Of a stretch of 43,892 bases of DNA, positions 1 to 8,849 are shown one piece after another. Numbering within the stretch: position 1 is the stretch's first letter; each line of letters starts with the position of its first letter. Origin of the DNA: Bacilli bacterium. GTDB taxonomy: Bacteria; Bacillota_I; Bacilli_A; RFN20; CAG-826. The DNA is taken from contig JAFYAZ010000004.1 of NCBI GenBank assembly GCA_017540455.1, forward strand, positions 1 through 43,892, read 5' to 3'. Under the pieces are notes generated by a model. That model had not been told where the DNA came from, ran no database searches, and saw only the letters and a program-made list of their open reading frames with translations. The position numbers and the translations under genes were made by a program.

Positions 1-671
1 CCGATCCAGTTGCGTTGCATCTCAAGGGTGCTCTTTGGCCAATCTAAGCCTTCGAGATCTTTCTCAAGACGGTCCGCATAAGCGGTGATCTTTAGGATCC
101 ATTGGCGCATTGGCATGCGGATGACTGGGAAGCCACCGCGCTCAGACTTGCCATCGATGACCTCTTCGTTAGCGAGGACGGTGCCAAGCTCTGGGCAATA
201 GTTGACTGGGATGTCGTCGACATAAGCGAGGTCATGTTTATACATCTGGAGGAAGATCCACTGGGTCCATTTGTAGAAGGATGGATCGATGGTGGCGATT
301 TCCTTGCTCCAGTCATAGGAAAGACCTAAGGTCTTGATCTGCTCTTTGAAGTGAGCGATGTTCTTGCGGGTGAAGCCTTCTGGGTGCTCGTTGTTCTTGA
401 TGGCGAATTGCTCAGCAGGAAGACCGAAAGCGTCCCAGCCCATCGGGTGAAGGACGTTAAAGCCCTGCATCCTCTTCATTCTGCAAAGGATGTCAGTCGC
501 GGTATAACCCTCTGGATGTCCGACGTGAAGTCCTTGTCCCGAAGGATAAGGGAACATGTCGAGGGCGTAGTATTTTGGTTTTGAGAAATCATGGACGTCA
601 CATTTGAAAGTCTCGTGCTCGTCCCAGTATTTGGCCCATTTCTTCTCGATTGAGCCATGGTCGTATGACAT
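1..671 (-). CDS. leuS: Leucyl-tRNA synthetase, N-terminal part (runs off window)
   Basis: Class I aminoacyl-tRNA synthetase that charges tRNA-Leu in the cytoplasm. Only the first 223 codons lie in the window; the gene continues past base 1, so the editing domain and KMSKS loop are not visible. The start ([12 protein letters not shown]) is typical of bacterial LeuS. The HIGH-type ATP signature reads LHVGH at residues 48-52, inside a [19 protein letters not shown] stretch, and [12 protein letters not shown] follows. The ATG ends at base 671 with a GGGAGG Shine-Dalgarno just upstream. It starts 16 bases after the glgA stop on the same strand, so it is probably the last or next gene of the glycogen operon. 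The family call is certain; joint regulation with glg is inference. Confidence 0.97.
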   Translation of the reverse strand, partial: MSYDHGSIEKKWAKYWDEHETFKCDVHDFSKPKYYALDMFPYPSGQGLHVGHPEGYTATDILCRMKRMQGFNVLHPMGWDAFGLPAEQFAIKNNEHPEGFTRKNIAHFKEQIKTLGLSYDWSKEIATIDPSFYKWTQWIFLQMYKHDLAYVDDIPVNYCPELGTVLANEEVIDGKSERGGFPVIRMPMRQWILKITAYADRLEKDLEGLDWPKSTLEMQRNWI

Positions 672-687
672 ATATGGTGTCCTCCCA

Positions 688-2118
688 CTAGGAAGCGAGA
701 GAATGGTAGATCTTGAGGTACTCGCTAGCGGAATTCTTCCAGCTATGGTCACACTTCATCGCATTCTTCACGCAAGTCCAGAAAGCCTTCTTATCGGCGA
801 AGAGCTCTCTAGATAAGCCCACGGCATAGCCGAGGCCTGAATCATTATAATCATTGAAACCGATTCCGTCAGCCACTTTCAGGTTGTCTTTGTTGTAACC
901 AACAACGGTATCGGCCAGACCGCCGGTAAAGCGAACGATCGGAAGGGTACCATAACGCTTGGCGATCATCTGGGAGATTCCGCATGGCTCAAAGAGGGAA
1001 GGCATGAGGAAATAATCGCATCCCGCATAGATCTTATGGGCGATGGCGTCGTTATAGCCGATATAGATGCCACAGGTATCTGGGTATTCGCGTCTTAGCT
1101 GCTCGCACTTCTGCTCAAGCTCATATTCGCCTGAGCCAAGGATGACAAGCGATGCTCCCATTGCCAAAGCACCTCTCATGTTATTGATCATGATGTCGAT
1201 GCCTTTTTGCCAAGAGAGGCGTGAGACGAGGCCATAGACTGGTCCGCCTTTGTTTGTGATATGGAAGGAATCAAGGAGGTCTTTTTGGTTGGCTTTTTTG
1301 CCTTCTTTAACGGTTTCGACGTCAAAATTCCTTGCAATTCCTTTGTCTTTTGCTGGATCCCACTCCTCGGTATCGATGCCATTGGCGATGCCAGTGAAGT
1401 CATAACGCCTAAGCTCAAGGTCTCTATCTAAGCCTTGGCCATGCTCGAAAGTGAGAAGCTCATTTCGGTGGGTTGGCGAGACGGTTGTGATCTTGTCGGC
1501 ATAGACGATTCCGGCTTTGAGGGTGCTCACAAGGCCATCTAAGCGGACGCGACCGGTGTCATAGAGGGAGTCGCTAAGATTGAAGAAATCGTTAAGGAAG
1601 AAACGATCGAGGAAGCCTTTGAAAGCTGGGTTATGGATGGTGAGGACACTCTTCATGTTCTTGTAGAATGGGTCGGCTGGTTTCCCCTCTTTGAGGAGGC
1701 AAGGAACCATGGCGCTTTGCCAATCGTGGACATGAACGATGTCGGCTTTGAATTTGAGTTGTTTGAGGGCCTCTTTGGCGGCTAAGGCGAAATAGGCGAA
1801 TCTTTCGCCGTCATCGTCATAGCCATAAAGATGGTCACGATAGAAATATGGGTCGTTCTCGACGAGGTAGAAAGTGACCCCATCGATCTTGGTCTCATAG
1901 AGAGTCGTTTCCTGTTGTCTCCAGGACATCTTTACTGTGTAAGAGACCTTTTTGGTGGCTTTGAGATTCTTTCTTTTGATGGCGCCGTAGTAAGGAATGA
2001 CGACAATGACTTCGTTGCCTTCCTTGACGAGCTCTTTGCTTAAAGCAAAAACGACATCGGCGAGGCCGCCCGATTTACATAAGGGGTTGCTCTCGCTGGC
2101 AAGCATCGCGATCTTCAT
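688..2118 (-). CDS. glgA: Glycogen synthase (ADP-glucose type)
   Basis: Transfers glucose from ADP-glucose to growing alpha-1,4-glucan chains in the cytoplasm (GT5 family). The 476-residue length is normal. The N-terminal substrate motif reads KSGGLADV, where many enzymes have KTGGL. The C-terminal Rossmann half carries the [19 protein letters not shown] segment followed by TGGLADTV, the catalytic Glu and glucosyl-donor site of the family. The start ATG overlaps the glgD stop by four bases (ATGA), which implies translational coupling. With glgC and glgD it forms a synthesis module. No branching enzyme or phosphorylase gene is in the window, so those must be elsewhere. Confidence 0.97.
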   Translation of the reverse strand: MKIAMLASESNPLCKSGGLADVVFALSKELVKEGNEVIVVIPYYGAIKRKNLKATKKVSYTVKMSWRQQETTLYETKIDGVTFYLVENDPYFYRDHLYGYDDDGERFAYFALAAKEALKQLKFKADIVHVHDWQSAMVPCLLKEGKPADPFYKNMKSVLTIHNPAFKGFLDRFFLNDFFNLSDSLYDTGRVRLDGLVSTLKAGIVYADKITTVSPTHRNELLTFEHGQGLDRDLELRRYDFTGIANGIDTEEWDPAKDKGIARNFDVETVKEGKKANQKDLLDSFHITNKGGPVYGLVSRLSWQKGIDIMINNMRGALAMGASLVILGSGEYELEQKCEQLRREYPDTCGIYIGYNDAIAHKIYAGCDYFLMPSLFEPCGISQMIAKRYGTLPIVRFTGGLADTVVGYNKDNLKVADGIGFNDYNDSGLGYAVGLSRELFADKKAFWTCVKNAMKCDHSWKNSASEYLKIYHSLAS

Positions 2119-3239
2119 ACTTTCGCTCCTTGCTTGATATAGATGACATCATCCTTGTCGCCTTGGATTTTGTGGCGAGCGGCAACGGTGCTGTACTTAT
2201 CGATGACGACGTCGCTCACTGCGCTATTCTCTTCGAGAACGCAGTTGCTAAGGACGATGGAACGCTGGACCTTCGCGCCTTTCTTGACCTTGACGCTACG
2301 GCAGATGATGGAATCCTTGACGGTTCCTTCAACGACGCAGCCATTGGAGACGAAGCTATTGGAGACATCGCTTTCGGTGCCATAGATGGCTGGCGGGGTG
2401 TCGTGGGTGCGGGTGAAGATCGGCCAATCCTCTTTGAATAATTCTTCGTATGGCTTTCTCTTGAGAAGCTCGAAGGAATATTCGACGTAATGGGCAAGGC
2501 TATCGAACCTTCTGGCATAGCCAGTGTATGGGACACAATGGATCTTGGTGCCAAGGAAATCGTTTCTTGCGATGACTGCGAGATATTCGGCGATGCCCCA
2601 AGAGGAATCGACTCTGTTGCCGTGGTTAATCATCTCGACTAAGGTCTCACGGTTGATGATCCAGATCTGGAGGGAGACTTTGGCTTTCTTGGCGTCGCCT
2701 TTGTTCTTATGGACGTCTTTAAGATAGCCATTTTCATCGATGTTTAAGACATCGGCGCCGATGAACTCTTTGTTCGCATCATCGATCTCTTTATAGACGA
2801 TGGTGATCTTCTCTCCCCTCTTCTCATGCTCTTCGATGAATGGGCGCAGGTCGATGGAAGCAACGATCTCTGGGGCTTCGAAGACAAGGAGGGAGGCGTT
2901 GGATTCATAAAGGACCCAATCGTTCTCTTTGATGTTGTTGATGTCGGTGTTGTAGGCAGGATTGAGGATACCTTTCTCGTTATAGAAGATGGTGTCTCTT
3001 CCGGTCTTGGTGTTGTTGACCCAGGACATCATGTTTCCCATGTGTTTAAGCAGGGAACGCTGGTGATTTTTGACAAGGACGTTGACGTTTTGGATGCCGG
3101 AATTGGTGAAATTCGACATGGCAAAATCCATGAAGGCATATCTTCCTAAGAAGGAGGTTGAGGCCAATGGACGGTTGGAGGTGAGCTCGCCAAGCTCTGG
3201 GGAGTTATGGCAATTGAGAAGGGCAATGATCTTGTTCAT
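2115..3239 (-). CDS. glgD: GlgD, regulatory subunit of glucose-1-phosphate adenylyltransferase
   Basis: A 374-residue paralogue of GlgC that in Bacilli forms a heteromer with GlgC and raises its activity. It has the nucleotidyltransferase fold in front (GRYAFMDFAMSNFTNSG near residue 32 matches the GlgC GKYRIIDFPLSNC block) and a C-terminal left-handed beta-helix of hexapeptide repeats. The N-terminal GGxGTRL loop that binds nucleotide in GlgC is absent: the chain begins MNKIIALLNCHNS. A regulatory rather than catalytic subunit is therefore the best reading. Its start overlaps the glgC stop by one base (TAATG). Confidence 0.94.
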   Translation of the reverse strand: MNKIIALLNCHNSPELGELTSNRPLASTSFLGRYAFMDFAMSNFTNSGIQNVNVLVKNHQRSLLKHMGNMMSWVNNTKTGRDTIFYNEKGILNPAYNTDINNIKENDWVLYESNASLLVFEAPEIVASIDLRPFIEEHEKRGEKITIVYKEIDDANKEFIGADVLNIDENGYLKDVHKNKGDAKKAKVSLQIWIINRETLVEMINHGNRVDSSWGIAEYLAVIARNDFLGTKIHCVPYTGYARRFDSLAHYVEYSFELLKRKPYEELFKEDWPIFTRTHDTPPAIYGTESDVSNSFVSNGCVVEGTVKDSIICRSVKVKKGAKVQRSIVLSNCVLEENSAVSDVVIDKYSTVAARHKIQGDKDDVIYIKQGAKV

Positions 3240-4378
3240 TATCTTTTACCTGCCTTTTCGTTAACAACCAAAGCGATGCCGTCTTTCTCGACATTCACTT
3301 TCTCGCCTTTTTCGATGAGGGTATTCGGACCGATGATGGCATCGGTGACCACCGAATCATTATCGATGAAGGCGCCATTCATGACGACGGAGTTGGTGAC
3401 CTTCGCGCCTTCTTCGATGACGACGTCGCCGGAGATGACGCTATGGTCGACTTCGCCAAGGATGATTGAGCCTTGGTTGATGAGGGAATCTTTGACTTTG
3501 GCGGTCTTGCCGATGAATTGAGGGGTGCCGTGGATATCTTCGCTAAGAATCTTATTCTTACCTTGGACGGTGTAGATGTTGATCTCTGGGTCTCCCGAAA
3601 GAAGAAGGTCCATGTTCGCCTGATGGAGGGAGGCGATGGTTCCGACGTCTTTCCAGTATCCGTTATATGTATAGGCGACGAGCTTCTTCTTATTCTTGAG
3701 CATCGTTGGGATGATGTTCTTTCCGAAGTCGTGGTCGCTATCTTCGAGGGCGTGGTCCTTGATGAGGTAATCGCGGAGGACGCTGTAGGTGAAGATATAG
3801 ATGCCCATTGAGGCGAGGTTGCTCACTGGTTTCTTTGGCTTCTCGACGAACTGGACGATGTTGTCTTCTTTGTCGGTCACGAGAATGCCAAAGCGGGAAG
3901 CCTCTTCCATTGGGACTGGGTAAACGCTGATCGTGCAATCGGCGCCCATGTCAATATGCTTCTTAAGCATCGCATTGTAGGTGCAGCTATAGATATGGTC
4001 GCCCGAAAGGATGAGGACATATTTCGGATTGACTCTCTCGAGCCAGTCTAAGTTCTCATAGATGGCGTCTGCCGTGCCGGCGTACCAGCTTGAACCTTCC
4101 TCGGTCTGCTTTGGGGTGAGGACGGATGTGACGCTTCTGACGCCGTTAAGGCCCCACTTCTCGCCGTTGCCGACGTAAGTGTTGAGCTCGCTCGACTCAT
4201 ACTGGGTGAGGACGCTCACGGCATTGATGCCGCTATGGGCGCAATTTGAAAGCGGAAAGTCGATGATTCTGTACTTACCGCCATAACTGACGGCCGGTTT
4301 CGCCACCTTCTTGGTTAAAGCCTGAAGACGGGTACCTTTGCCACCAGCGAGAATCATCGCAGCTAATGTGGTACTCAT
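3239..4378 (-). CDS. glgC: Glucose-1-phosphate adenylyltransferase, catalytic subunit
   Basis: Makes ADP-glucose from ATP and glucose-1-phosphate, the committed step of bacterial glycogen synthesis. Near the N-terminus the nucleotide loop is intact (AMILAGGKGTRLQAL), followed by GGKYRIIDFPLSNCAHSGI. YAGTADAIYENLDW and LSGDHIYSC are the central substrate motifs. The C-terminus is a hexapeptide beta-helix. The 379-residue length is standard. It is the first gene of glgC-glgD-glgA-leuS, with a GGAGGG Shine-Dalgarno placed well before the ATG. It diverges from rpmB, and the shared intergenic region holds an AT-rich inverted repeat that could be a control site. Confidence 0.97.
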   Translation of the reverse strand: MSTTLAAMILAGGKGTRLQALTKKVAKPAVSYGGKYRIIDFPLSNCAHSGINAVSVLTQYESSELNTYVGNGEKWGLNGVRSVTSVLTPKQTEEGSSWYAGTADAIYENLDWLERVNPKYVLILSGDHIYSCTYNAMLKKHIDMGADCTISVYPVPMEEASRFGILVTDKEDNIVQFVEKPKKPVSNLASMGIYIFTYSVLRDYLIKDHALEDSDHDFGKNIIPTMLKNKKKLVAYTYNGYWKDVGTIASLHQANMDLLLSGDPEINIYTVQGKNKILSEDIHGTPQFIGKTAKVKDSLINQGSIILGEVDHSVISGDVVIEEGAKVTNSVVMNGAFIDNDSVVTDAIIGPNTLIEKGEKVNVEKDGIALVVNEKAGKR

Positions 4379-4410
4379 ATGTTCCCTCCGAACAATTTAG
4401 TTTCGTTAGG

Positions 4411-4448
4411 AATATATTAACATATATTGGTCACTTTATGATGGTGAA
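4411..4448 (-). promoter_or_regulatory. Candidate glg promoter with AT-rich inverted repeat
   Basis: Read on the minus strand, TTCACC (4443-4448) and TATATG (4421-4426) are 16 bases apart and make a plausible sigma-A promoter. An inverted repeat, AATATAT-TAAC-ATATATT (4411-4428), covers the -10 region. The arms are perfect but contain only A and T, so chance is a real possibility. No known regulator is recognised. Confidence 0.4.
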
Positions 4449-4479
4449 TGCGCGAAATTTTCTTAAACGGAGAAAAAGT

Positions 4480-4508
4480 TTGCCATACGTTAGTATAGGT
4501 GATATATT
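4480..4508 (+). promoter_or_regulatory. rpmB promoter
   Basis: TTGCCA at 4480-4485 and TATATT at 4503-4508 are separated by exactly 17 bases, a strong match to the sigma-A consensus. Transcription would start near 4515, leaving a leader of about 29 bases that contains the rpmB ribosome binding site. Confidence 0.75.
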
Positions 4509-4543
4509 TTAATCCGCGATTTCTCGCAGCAGAGGTGAAAACT

Positions 4544-4753
4544 ATGTCAAGAAAATGCCCAGTTACCGGTAAAGGCCCAATGAGCGGCAACAACAGATCC
4601 CATTCCGTCAGAGCGACCCGTCGTCGTTGGAATGTCAATATCCAGACCTACAAAGTCAACATCAATGGCAAGATGGTCGAAGTCAAAATGTCCGCTCGCG
4701 CTTATCGCACTCTCAACAAGTCGATCAAGGCCAAAGACGAAAAGGCTGAATAG
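4544..4753 (+). CDS. rpmB: Large ribosomal subunit protein bL28
   Basis: A 69-residue basic protein of the 50S subunit. The N-terminus MSRKCPVTGKGPMSGNNRSH is diagnostic for bL28, followed by a cluster of basic residues and WNVNIQ. The ATG at 4544 is preferred over an upstream in-frame ATA-type start at 4499, because it has a GAGGTG Shine-Dalgarno seven bases upstream and matches the family start. The gene is monocistronic, with its own promoter and a strong terminator, and diverges from glgC. Confidence 0.97.
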   Translation: MSRKCPVTGKGPMSGNNRSHSVRATRRRWNVNIQTYKVNINGKMVEVKMSARAYRTLNKSIKAKDEKAE

Positions 4754-4775
4754 TTTTTACCGATTATTGATTTTT

Positions 4776-4806
4776 AAAAAGGCCCTGCAAAACGGGCCTT
4801 TTTTTG
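4776..4806. terminator. Bidirectional intrinsic terminator between rpmB and the membrane-protein gene
   Basis: The stem AAAAAGGCCC / GGGCCTTTTT (4776-4785 and 4794-4803) closes an eight-base loop, and T runs lie on both strands. It sits between two convergent genes, rpmB (ends 4753) and the membrane-protein gene (ends 4815), and can serve both. Confidence 0.88.
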
Positions 4807-4814
4807 TTGTTTCG

Positions 4815-5501
4815 TTAGGAAATTATTAGGTAATTGCATAAGCCTGCGAAGAACCAGGCAAGGGCTGAGAGGAAGATGATGATCCACTCACTGAAGGCGA
4901 GGACGAATGGCTTAGGCCTCTTTAAGGATGAGCCTCCATCTTTACCCACCACTTTCTCTAACTGCGCCCAATTCTTGAGGCGTGGGTTGATAAGGATGAA
5001 GACAACCGTGAGAGAGATGACAAACTGCATGATCGAGAGGACAAAGACCGCGGTCTCTTTCTCGGACACCTTACTTAAATTAAGGAAGATGAGGCCGTTA
5101 AGGCTAGCAAGAAGGAAGAGGCCCAAACCCATCAAATAGAAACGGGTGAGGTGAATCCTTTCTCTCGAAGCGGTCAAGGTATGAATCCTTATTATTAAGA
5201 AGAACATCGTGACGGTGAGGGTTGCTGAAAGGACGAGGAGCCCGATCATATCGGCCGAAGTGTCAGAGTAATTGACGAACATCGAAACGTTTATGAGAGC
5301 TTCGGACGCCAAGAAAACGATGAGGGCGTAGAACCCAACCGAGTTCTTTTTCTTTTCGTAAGCCTCATATGGGAAGCCAGTCAGAAAAGAGAGCTTCTCA
5401 GGCTTGCTCGTCATTAAACCGCCCCAAGAAAAGAGGAGATACACAAGAAAAACGATTGGCGGAAAGATAAGAGCAAATTGCGCTAACTCAACGTTGATCA
5501 T
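4815..5501 (-). CDS. Six-helix membrane protein of unknown function
   Basis: A 228-residue protein that I do not recognise. Hydrophobicity by eye gives about six membrane helices, near residues 8-28, 55-78, 84-106, 122-142, 150-172 and 205-227. A soluble loop rich in Lys and Ser (KVVGKDGGSSLKRPKPF) precedes the last helix. No signal peptide or catalytic motif is visible. Its start overlaps the rpe stop by one base (TAATG), so it is the last gene of the long operon that begins near 10780. The neighbours give no clear functional clue. Confidence 0.8.
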   Translation of the reverse strand: MINVELAQFALIFPPIVFLVYLLFSWGGLMTSKPEKLSFLTGFPYEAYEKKKNSVGFYALIVFLASEALINVSMFVNYSDTSADMIGLLVLSATLTVTMFFLIIRIHTLTASRERIHLTRFYLMGLGLFLLASLNGLIFLNLSKVSEKETAVFVLSIMQFVISLTVVFILINPRLKNWAQLEKVVGKDGGSSLKRPKPFVLAFSEWIIIFLSALAWFFAGLCNYLIIS

Positions 5502-6175
5502 TATTTATTTAAGATTTTGGCTGCTCTGATTTCTGGGGTTTCGGCACCGAAAAGATAGGTTCCGGTGACAAGGATATCGGCGCCCGCTTTGATGGAAGCA
5601 GGCCCAGTTATGTCGTTGATTCCACCATCGACCTGGAGAAGGGCTTTGGAGCCGCTAGCTTTGATCATCGCTTTGACATCGGCGATTCTCTCGTAGGTCT
5701 CCGGGATGAATTTCTGTCCGCCCCAACCCGGTTCGACGCACATGACTAAGACAAGATCGACGTCGTTGAGGTATGGAAGAACGGCGTTCGTGGAGGTGTG
5801 TGGCTTGATTGAGATGCCGGCATAGGCACCGCCATCATGGATCTTCTTGATGGTCTCCCTCACCTCTTTCTCGCTTGGGCAAGCCTCAAGATGGAAAGTG
5901 ATGATGTTCGAGCCAGCCTTGATGAAATCATCGACCTTTTCCCAAGGTTTCTCGATCATGATATGGGTATCGTTAAGCATATTATGCTTATTGTGGACAT
6001 CTTTGACAAAATCAACGCCGAAAGACTCATTCTTGACGAATTTCCCATCCATGACATCGATATGGATGAGAGGCGCCCCAATCGATTCGGCTCCTGCCAT
6101 TCCTTCCCTGATGTGGAAAGGCGTGCAAGCAAGCAAAGATGGGGAAAGGCATGGGGTTTTGATCACAAGTGCCAT
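5501..6175 (-). CDS. rpe: Ribulose-phosphate 3-epimerase
   Basis: A TIM-barrel enzyme of the pentose phosphate pathway that interconverts ribulose-5-phosphate and xylulose-5-phosphate. All family blocks are present in order: SPSLLAC, HIDVMDGKFV (catalytic Asp), DTHIMIEKP, HLEA, VEPGWGGQKF (phosphate loop) and QVDGGIN (second Asp). The 224-residue length is standard. It follows prkC with a one-base gap. In many Firmicutes rsgA lies between prkC and rpe; here it is absent. Confidence 0.96.
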   Translation of the reverse strand: MALVIKTPCLSPSLLACTPFHIREGMAGAESIGAPLIHIDVMDGKFVKNESFGVDFVKDVHNKHNMLNDTHIMIEKPWEKVDDFIKAGSNIITFHLEACPSEKEVRETIKKIHDGGAYAGISIKPHTSTNAVLPYLNDVDLVLVMCVEPGWGGQKFIPETYERIADVKAMIKASGSKALLQVDGGINDITGPASIKAGADILVTGTYLFGAETPEIRAAKILNK

Positions 6176-6176
6176 A

Positions 6177-7055
6177 TTACTTAAAACCGAAGAGTCTCGC
6201 TAGAAGTCCCTTCTTCTCCTTGAAATTGTCCTTGTCCGAGAAGGCTTTGAGAATGTCCTCACGCATTAAGAATGCGTTGGCGTACCTCTCCTCTGGCCTC
6301 TTACGGCAGGCTTTGACGATGATTTTATCGAGCGACTTCGGGATGGAGGCCAGATACTTGCTTGGCTCCGGGAAGTGCTTTTTGATCTGAGCTATGGCGA
6401 CGTCCTCTGGGGTGGCTCCATCAAATGGGATGGTGCCGGTCAAAATCTCGAAGAAGATGATGCCCATTGAGTAGATGTCGCTAGCGACATTGGCAGGTTC
6501 ACCCATGAGAATCTCCGGGGCGCAGTAATAGACGGTGCCGGTTATGGCGTCGCCTGAGGTCTTCTCCCCTATTTTGCTAGAGATTCCGAAGTCGGTGATT
6601 TTGACACTGCCATCTGGAAGGTAGAAAAGGTTATCTGGTTTTAAGTCTCTATGAAGGAGTCCATGCTCATGGATGTAGCTGACACCTTCGGTGAGCTGAA
6701 GCATGACTTGGCAGGCTTCTTGTGGCGAAAGGTTATGGCCGCTTACGAGATTGAGCTTGTCGCGGAGGGTTCTTCCATCGACGTACTCATTGGCCATATA
6801 TGGTCTTCCATCGATGGTGCCATGACCGAAGACTTTGACGATGTTTGGGTTATTGAGGGATGCGCTAGCGATGCATTCATGCTCAAAACGCTCGACGTTC
6901 TTTGGGTTGTCCATCATGTCTTCGCGCATGATCTTGAGGGCAACGGTCTTATGGAGGACAACGTCAAAAGCCTCATAGACATCGGCCATGCCGCCATGGG
7001 CGATCCTACCGGTTACTCTGTAACGGTTATCTATCTTTTCTCCAATCTCAATCAT
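6177..7055 (-). CDS. prkC: Serine/threonine protein kinase, PrkC-type, kinase domain only
   Basis: A Hanks-type protein kinase of 292 residues. Seen: glycine loop AHGGMADVY near residue 20, VALK lysine at 41, catalytic HRDLKPDN, metal-binding DFG, and APEILMGEP. Bacillus PrkC continues past its roughly 270-residue kinase domain into a membrane helix and extracellular PASTA repeats. Here the chain stops right after the kinase with a basic GLLARLFGFK tail, so it should be soluble and unable to sense muropeptides directly. An upstream in-frame start at 7103 exists, but the ATG ending at 7055 matches the family (MIEIGEKIDNRY) and overlaps the prpC stop by eight bases. PrpC is the likely opposing phosphatase. 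Confidence 0.93.
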   Translation of the reverse strand: MIEIGEKIDNRYRVTGRIAHGGMADVYEAFDVVLHKTVALKIMREDMMDNPKNVERFEHECIASASLNNPNIVKVFGHGTIDGRPYMANEYVDGRTLRDKLNLVSGHNLSPQEACQVMLQLTEGVSYIHEHGLLHRDLKPDNLFYLPDGSVKITDFGISSKIGEKTSGDAITGTVYYCAPEILMGEPANVASDIYSMGIIFFEILTGTIPFDGATPEDVAIAQIKKHFPEPSKYLASIPKSLDKIIVKACRKRPEERYANAFLMREDILKAFSDKDNFKEKKGLLARLFGFK

Positions 7056-7797
7056 TGCTGATACACTCCCAAAGGGCGATGGCGATGTTATCGCTTCCCC
7101 CATTGCTATTTGCGATCGCTATAAGCGAATCGGCTTTCTGATCGCACCTCTCATCGGTGCTGAGGATATTCGCTATCTCATCTACCGGAACCTGGTTATA
7201 TAAGCCATCTGAGCAACAAAGGATTGTCTCTCCTTGATAGTCGAATTCATTGAAGGCAAGGCTAAGCGACGGGAAGATGCCTAAGGCATTCATGAGGACG
7301 TGCCTATCAGGATGCGATACCGCTTCATCTTCGGTGATCTTGCCAGTCGAGAGAAGGAAGTTCACATAGGTCTGATCTTCGGTGAGTTGCTTCAAGGCGT
7401 TCTTCTTGATGAGCATGTAGCAACGGCTGTCGCCGATGCAGCATGTATAAAGTCTGTTATCAGAGATAAGGGCGCACACCAAGGTGGTTCCCATGCCTTT
7501 GGCATCAGGGTTATTCTCAGCGTACTCATAGATGGCCGCGTTGGCTTTCTTGGCCGCTTTGGTGAACCAGTTTCTGTTGGTGTAGGCGAAATGGTGTTTC
7601 CTCTTATGGCGGAAGGCATCGACCAAGGTTTCGATGGCGATTTGCGAAGCAAGGTCGCCTTTGTTGGCGCCTCCCATGCCATCGCAGACGACGAGGAAGA
7701 CCTCGCCATTGACGTTCATCGCGACCTGGGCTTTGTCATCGTTATGGGTTCTCACCATTCCGATATCGGTTTTGAAAGCGTACGAACCGTGTCTCAT
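7048..7797 (-). CDS. prpC: PP2C-family protein serine/threonine phosphatase
   Basis: A Mn/Mg-dependent phosphatase that reverses phosphorylation by the adjacent kinase. The 249-residue chain carries the PP2C metal-site blocks RTHNDD, VCDGMGGANKGD, GMGTTLV, GDSRCY, CSDGLYN and GGSDNIA, and is soluble throughout. It starts one base after the rlmN stop with an AGGA Shine-Dalgarno, and overlaps prkC at the other end. The rlmN-prpC-prkC order is conserved in Firmicutes. Confidence 0.96.
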   Translation of the reverse strand: MRHGSYAFKTDIGMVRTHNDDKAQVAMNVNGEVFLVVCDGMGGANKGDLASQIAIETLVDAFRHKRKHHFAYTNRNWFTKAAKKANAAIYEYAENNPDAKGMGTTLVCALISDNRLYTCCIGDSRCYMLIKKNALKQLTEDQTYVNFLLSTGKITEDEAVSHPDRHVLMNALGIFPSLSLAFNEFDYQGETILCCSDGLYNQVPVDEIANILSTDERCDQKADSLIAIANSNGGSDNIAIALWECISND

Positions 7798-7798
7798 C

Positions 7799-8848
7799 TT
7801 AGTTCCTACCTTTCAGGACGTACTTGGCGCGAAGCTGGCCGCAAGCCGCATCGATGCCAGTGCCCCACTCCTTGCGGATGGTGCAATTGATGCCGTGGTT
7901 ATTGAGATAGAGGGAGAAGGCTTTGGTGTCTTTATCAAGCGATCTCTCGAATGGTTTTTCTTTGACCGGGTTGAGCGGGATGAGGTTGACGTAGCAAAGG
8001 ATGCCGCGGAGTCTTTCCGAGAGTTCCTTCGCGCATTCGATGGTGTCGTTCACGCCCTTGATGAGAATGTACTCGAAGGTGACGCGACGGCCGCTCTTTT
8101 CGATGTATTCCTTGACCGCGTCAAGAAGGACGTCCATGTTATACGCCCTAGAGACAGGCATGAGCTCATTCCTGATCTTGTCGTTTGGAGCGTGAAGCGA
8201 GATGGCCAAATTGACCTGAATGCCTTCATCGCCATAACGCTTGATGCCTGGAACAAGGCCGCAGGTGCTGACGGTGATGTGTCTGGCGCCGATCGCTAAG
8301 CCTTTGGCTTCGTTCATGATGTGGATGAAGCTAGAGACGTTATCGTAGTTGTCAAATGGCTCACCGGTTCCCATGACGACGATGTGGGAGACGTTTTCCC
8401 CTTCTTCGTAAAGGATCTTGTTCATGACCATGACTTGGCCAGTCATTTCGGCTGAGGTGAGATTTCTTTCCCTCTTGAGGAGTCCAGAGGCGCAGAAAGC
8501 GCAGCCCATGGAGCAGCCGATTTGGGAGGAGACGCAGATGGCGTTGCCATAGTCATAGCGCATGAGGACGCATTCGACTTTGGCCCCGTCTTCCATTTCA
8601 ACTAAGAGTTTGATTGTGCCATCAGAAGCCACTTGTTTTGTGAAAATCCTTGGCAAATCTAACGTATATTCCTCTTTCAGGACATCACGAAAAGATTTGG
8701 AGATATCCGTCATGGAATCGAAATCCGTCACTTTCTTGACGTAGATCCATTGGTAAAGCTGGGTGGCGCGATACTTCTTCTCGCCTCTCGCTAACATCTC
8801 CTCTTCAAGGGCTTTAAGGGTATATCCAAAGAGGTTCTTTTTCGGCAT
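7799..8848 (-). CDS. rlmN: Dual-specificity 23S rRNA (A2503-C2) / tRNA (A37-C2) methyltransferase
   Basis: A radical-SAM enzyme that adds a C2 methyl to A2503 in 23S rRNA and to A37 in some tRNAs. The [4Fe-4S] motif reads CSMGCAFCASG (CX3CX2C). The GTGEP SAM motif is present, and the C-terminal CGQL segment carries the second catalytic cysteine used in the methyl-transfer intermediate. The start is taken as MPKKNLFGYTL at 8848; the longer ORF from 8890 overlaps the upstream gene and lacks family similarity. It lies one base after the RsmB-like stop with no clear Shine-Dalgarno, so coupling is likely. Confidence 0.96.
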   Translation of the reverse strand: MPKKNLFGYTLKALEEEMLARGEKKYRATQLYQWIYVKKVTDFDSMTDISKSFRDVLKEEYTLDLPRIFTKQVASDGTIKLLVEMEDGAKVECVLMRYDYGNAICVSSQIGCSMGCAFCASGLLKRERNLTSAEMTGQVMVMNKILYEEGENVSHIVVMGTGEPFDNYDNVSSFIHIMNEAKGLAIGARHITVSTCGLVPGIKRYGDEGIQVNLAISLHAPNDKIRNELMPVSRAYNMDVLLDAVKEYIEKSGRRVTFEYILIKGVNDTIECAKELSERLRGILCYVNLIPLNPVKEKPFERSLDKDTKAFSLYLNNHGINCTIRKEWGTGIDAACGQLRAKYVLKGRN

Positions 8849-8849
8849 T

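Noticed and set aside
4499-4543. Longer N-terminus for rpmB
   Set aside because: It lies across the -10 box and ahead of the ribosome site; family alignment starts at 4544.
4401-4823. A 13-base string (GTTTCGTTAGGAA) seen both upstream of glgC and before the membrane-protein stop
   Set aside because: Two copies only, no pairing or positional logic; probably chance in AT-rich sequence.
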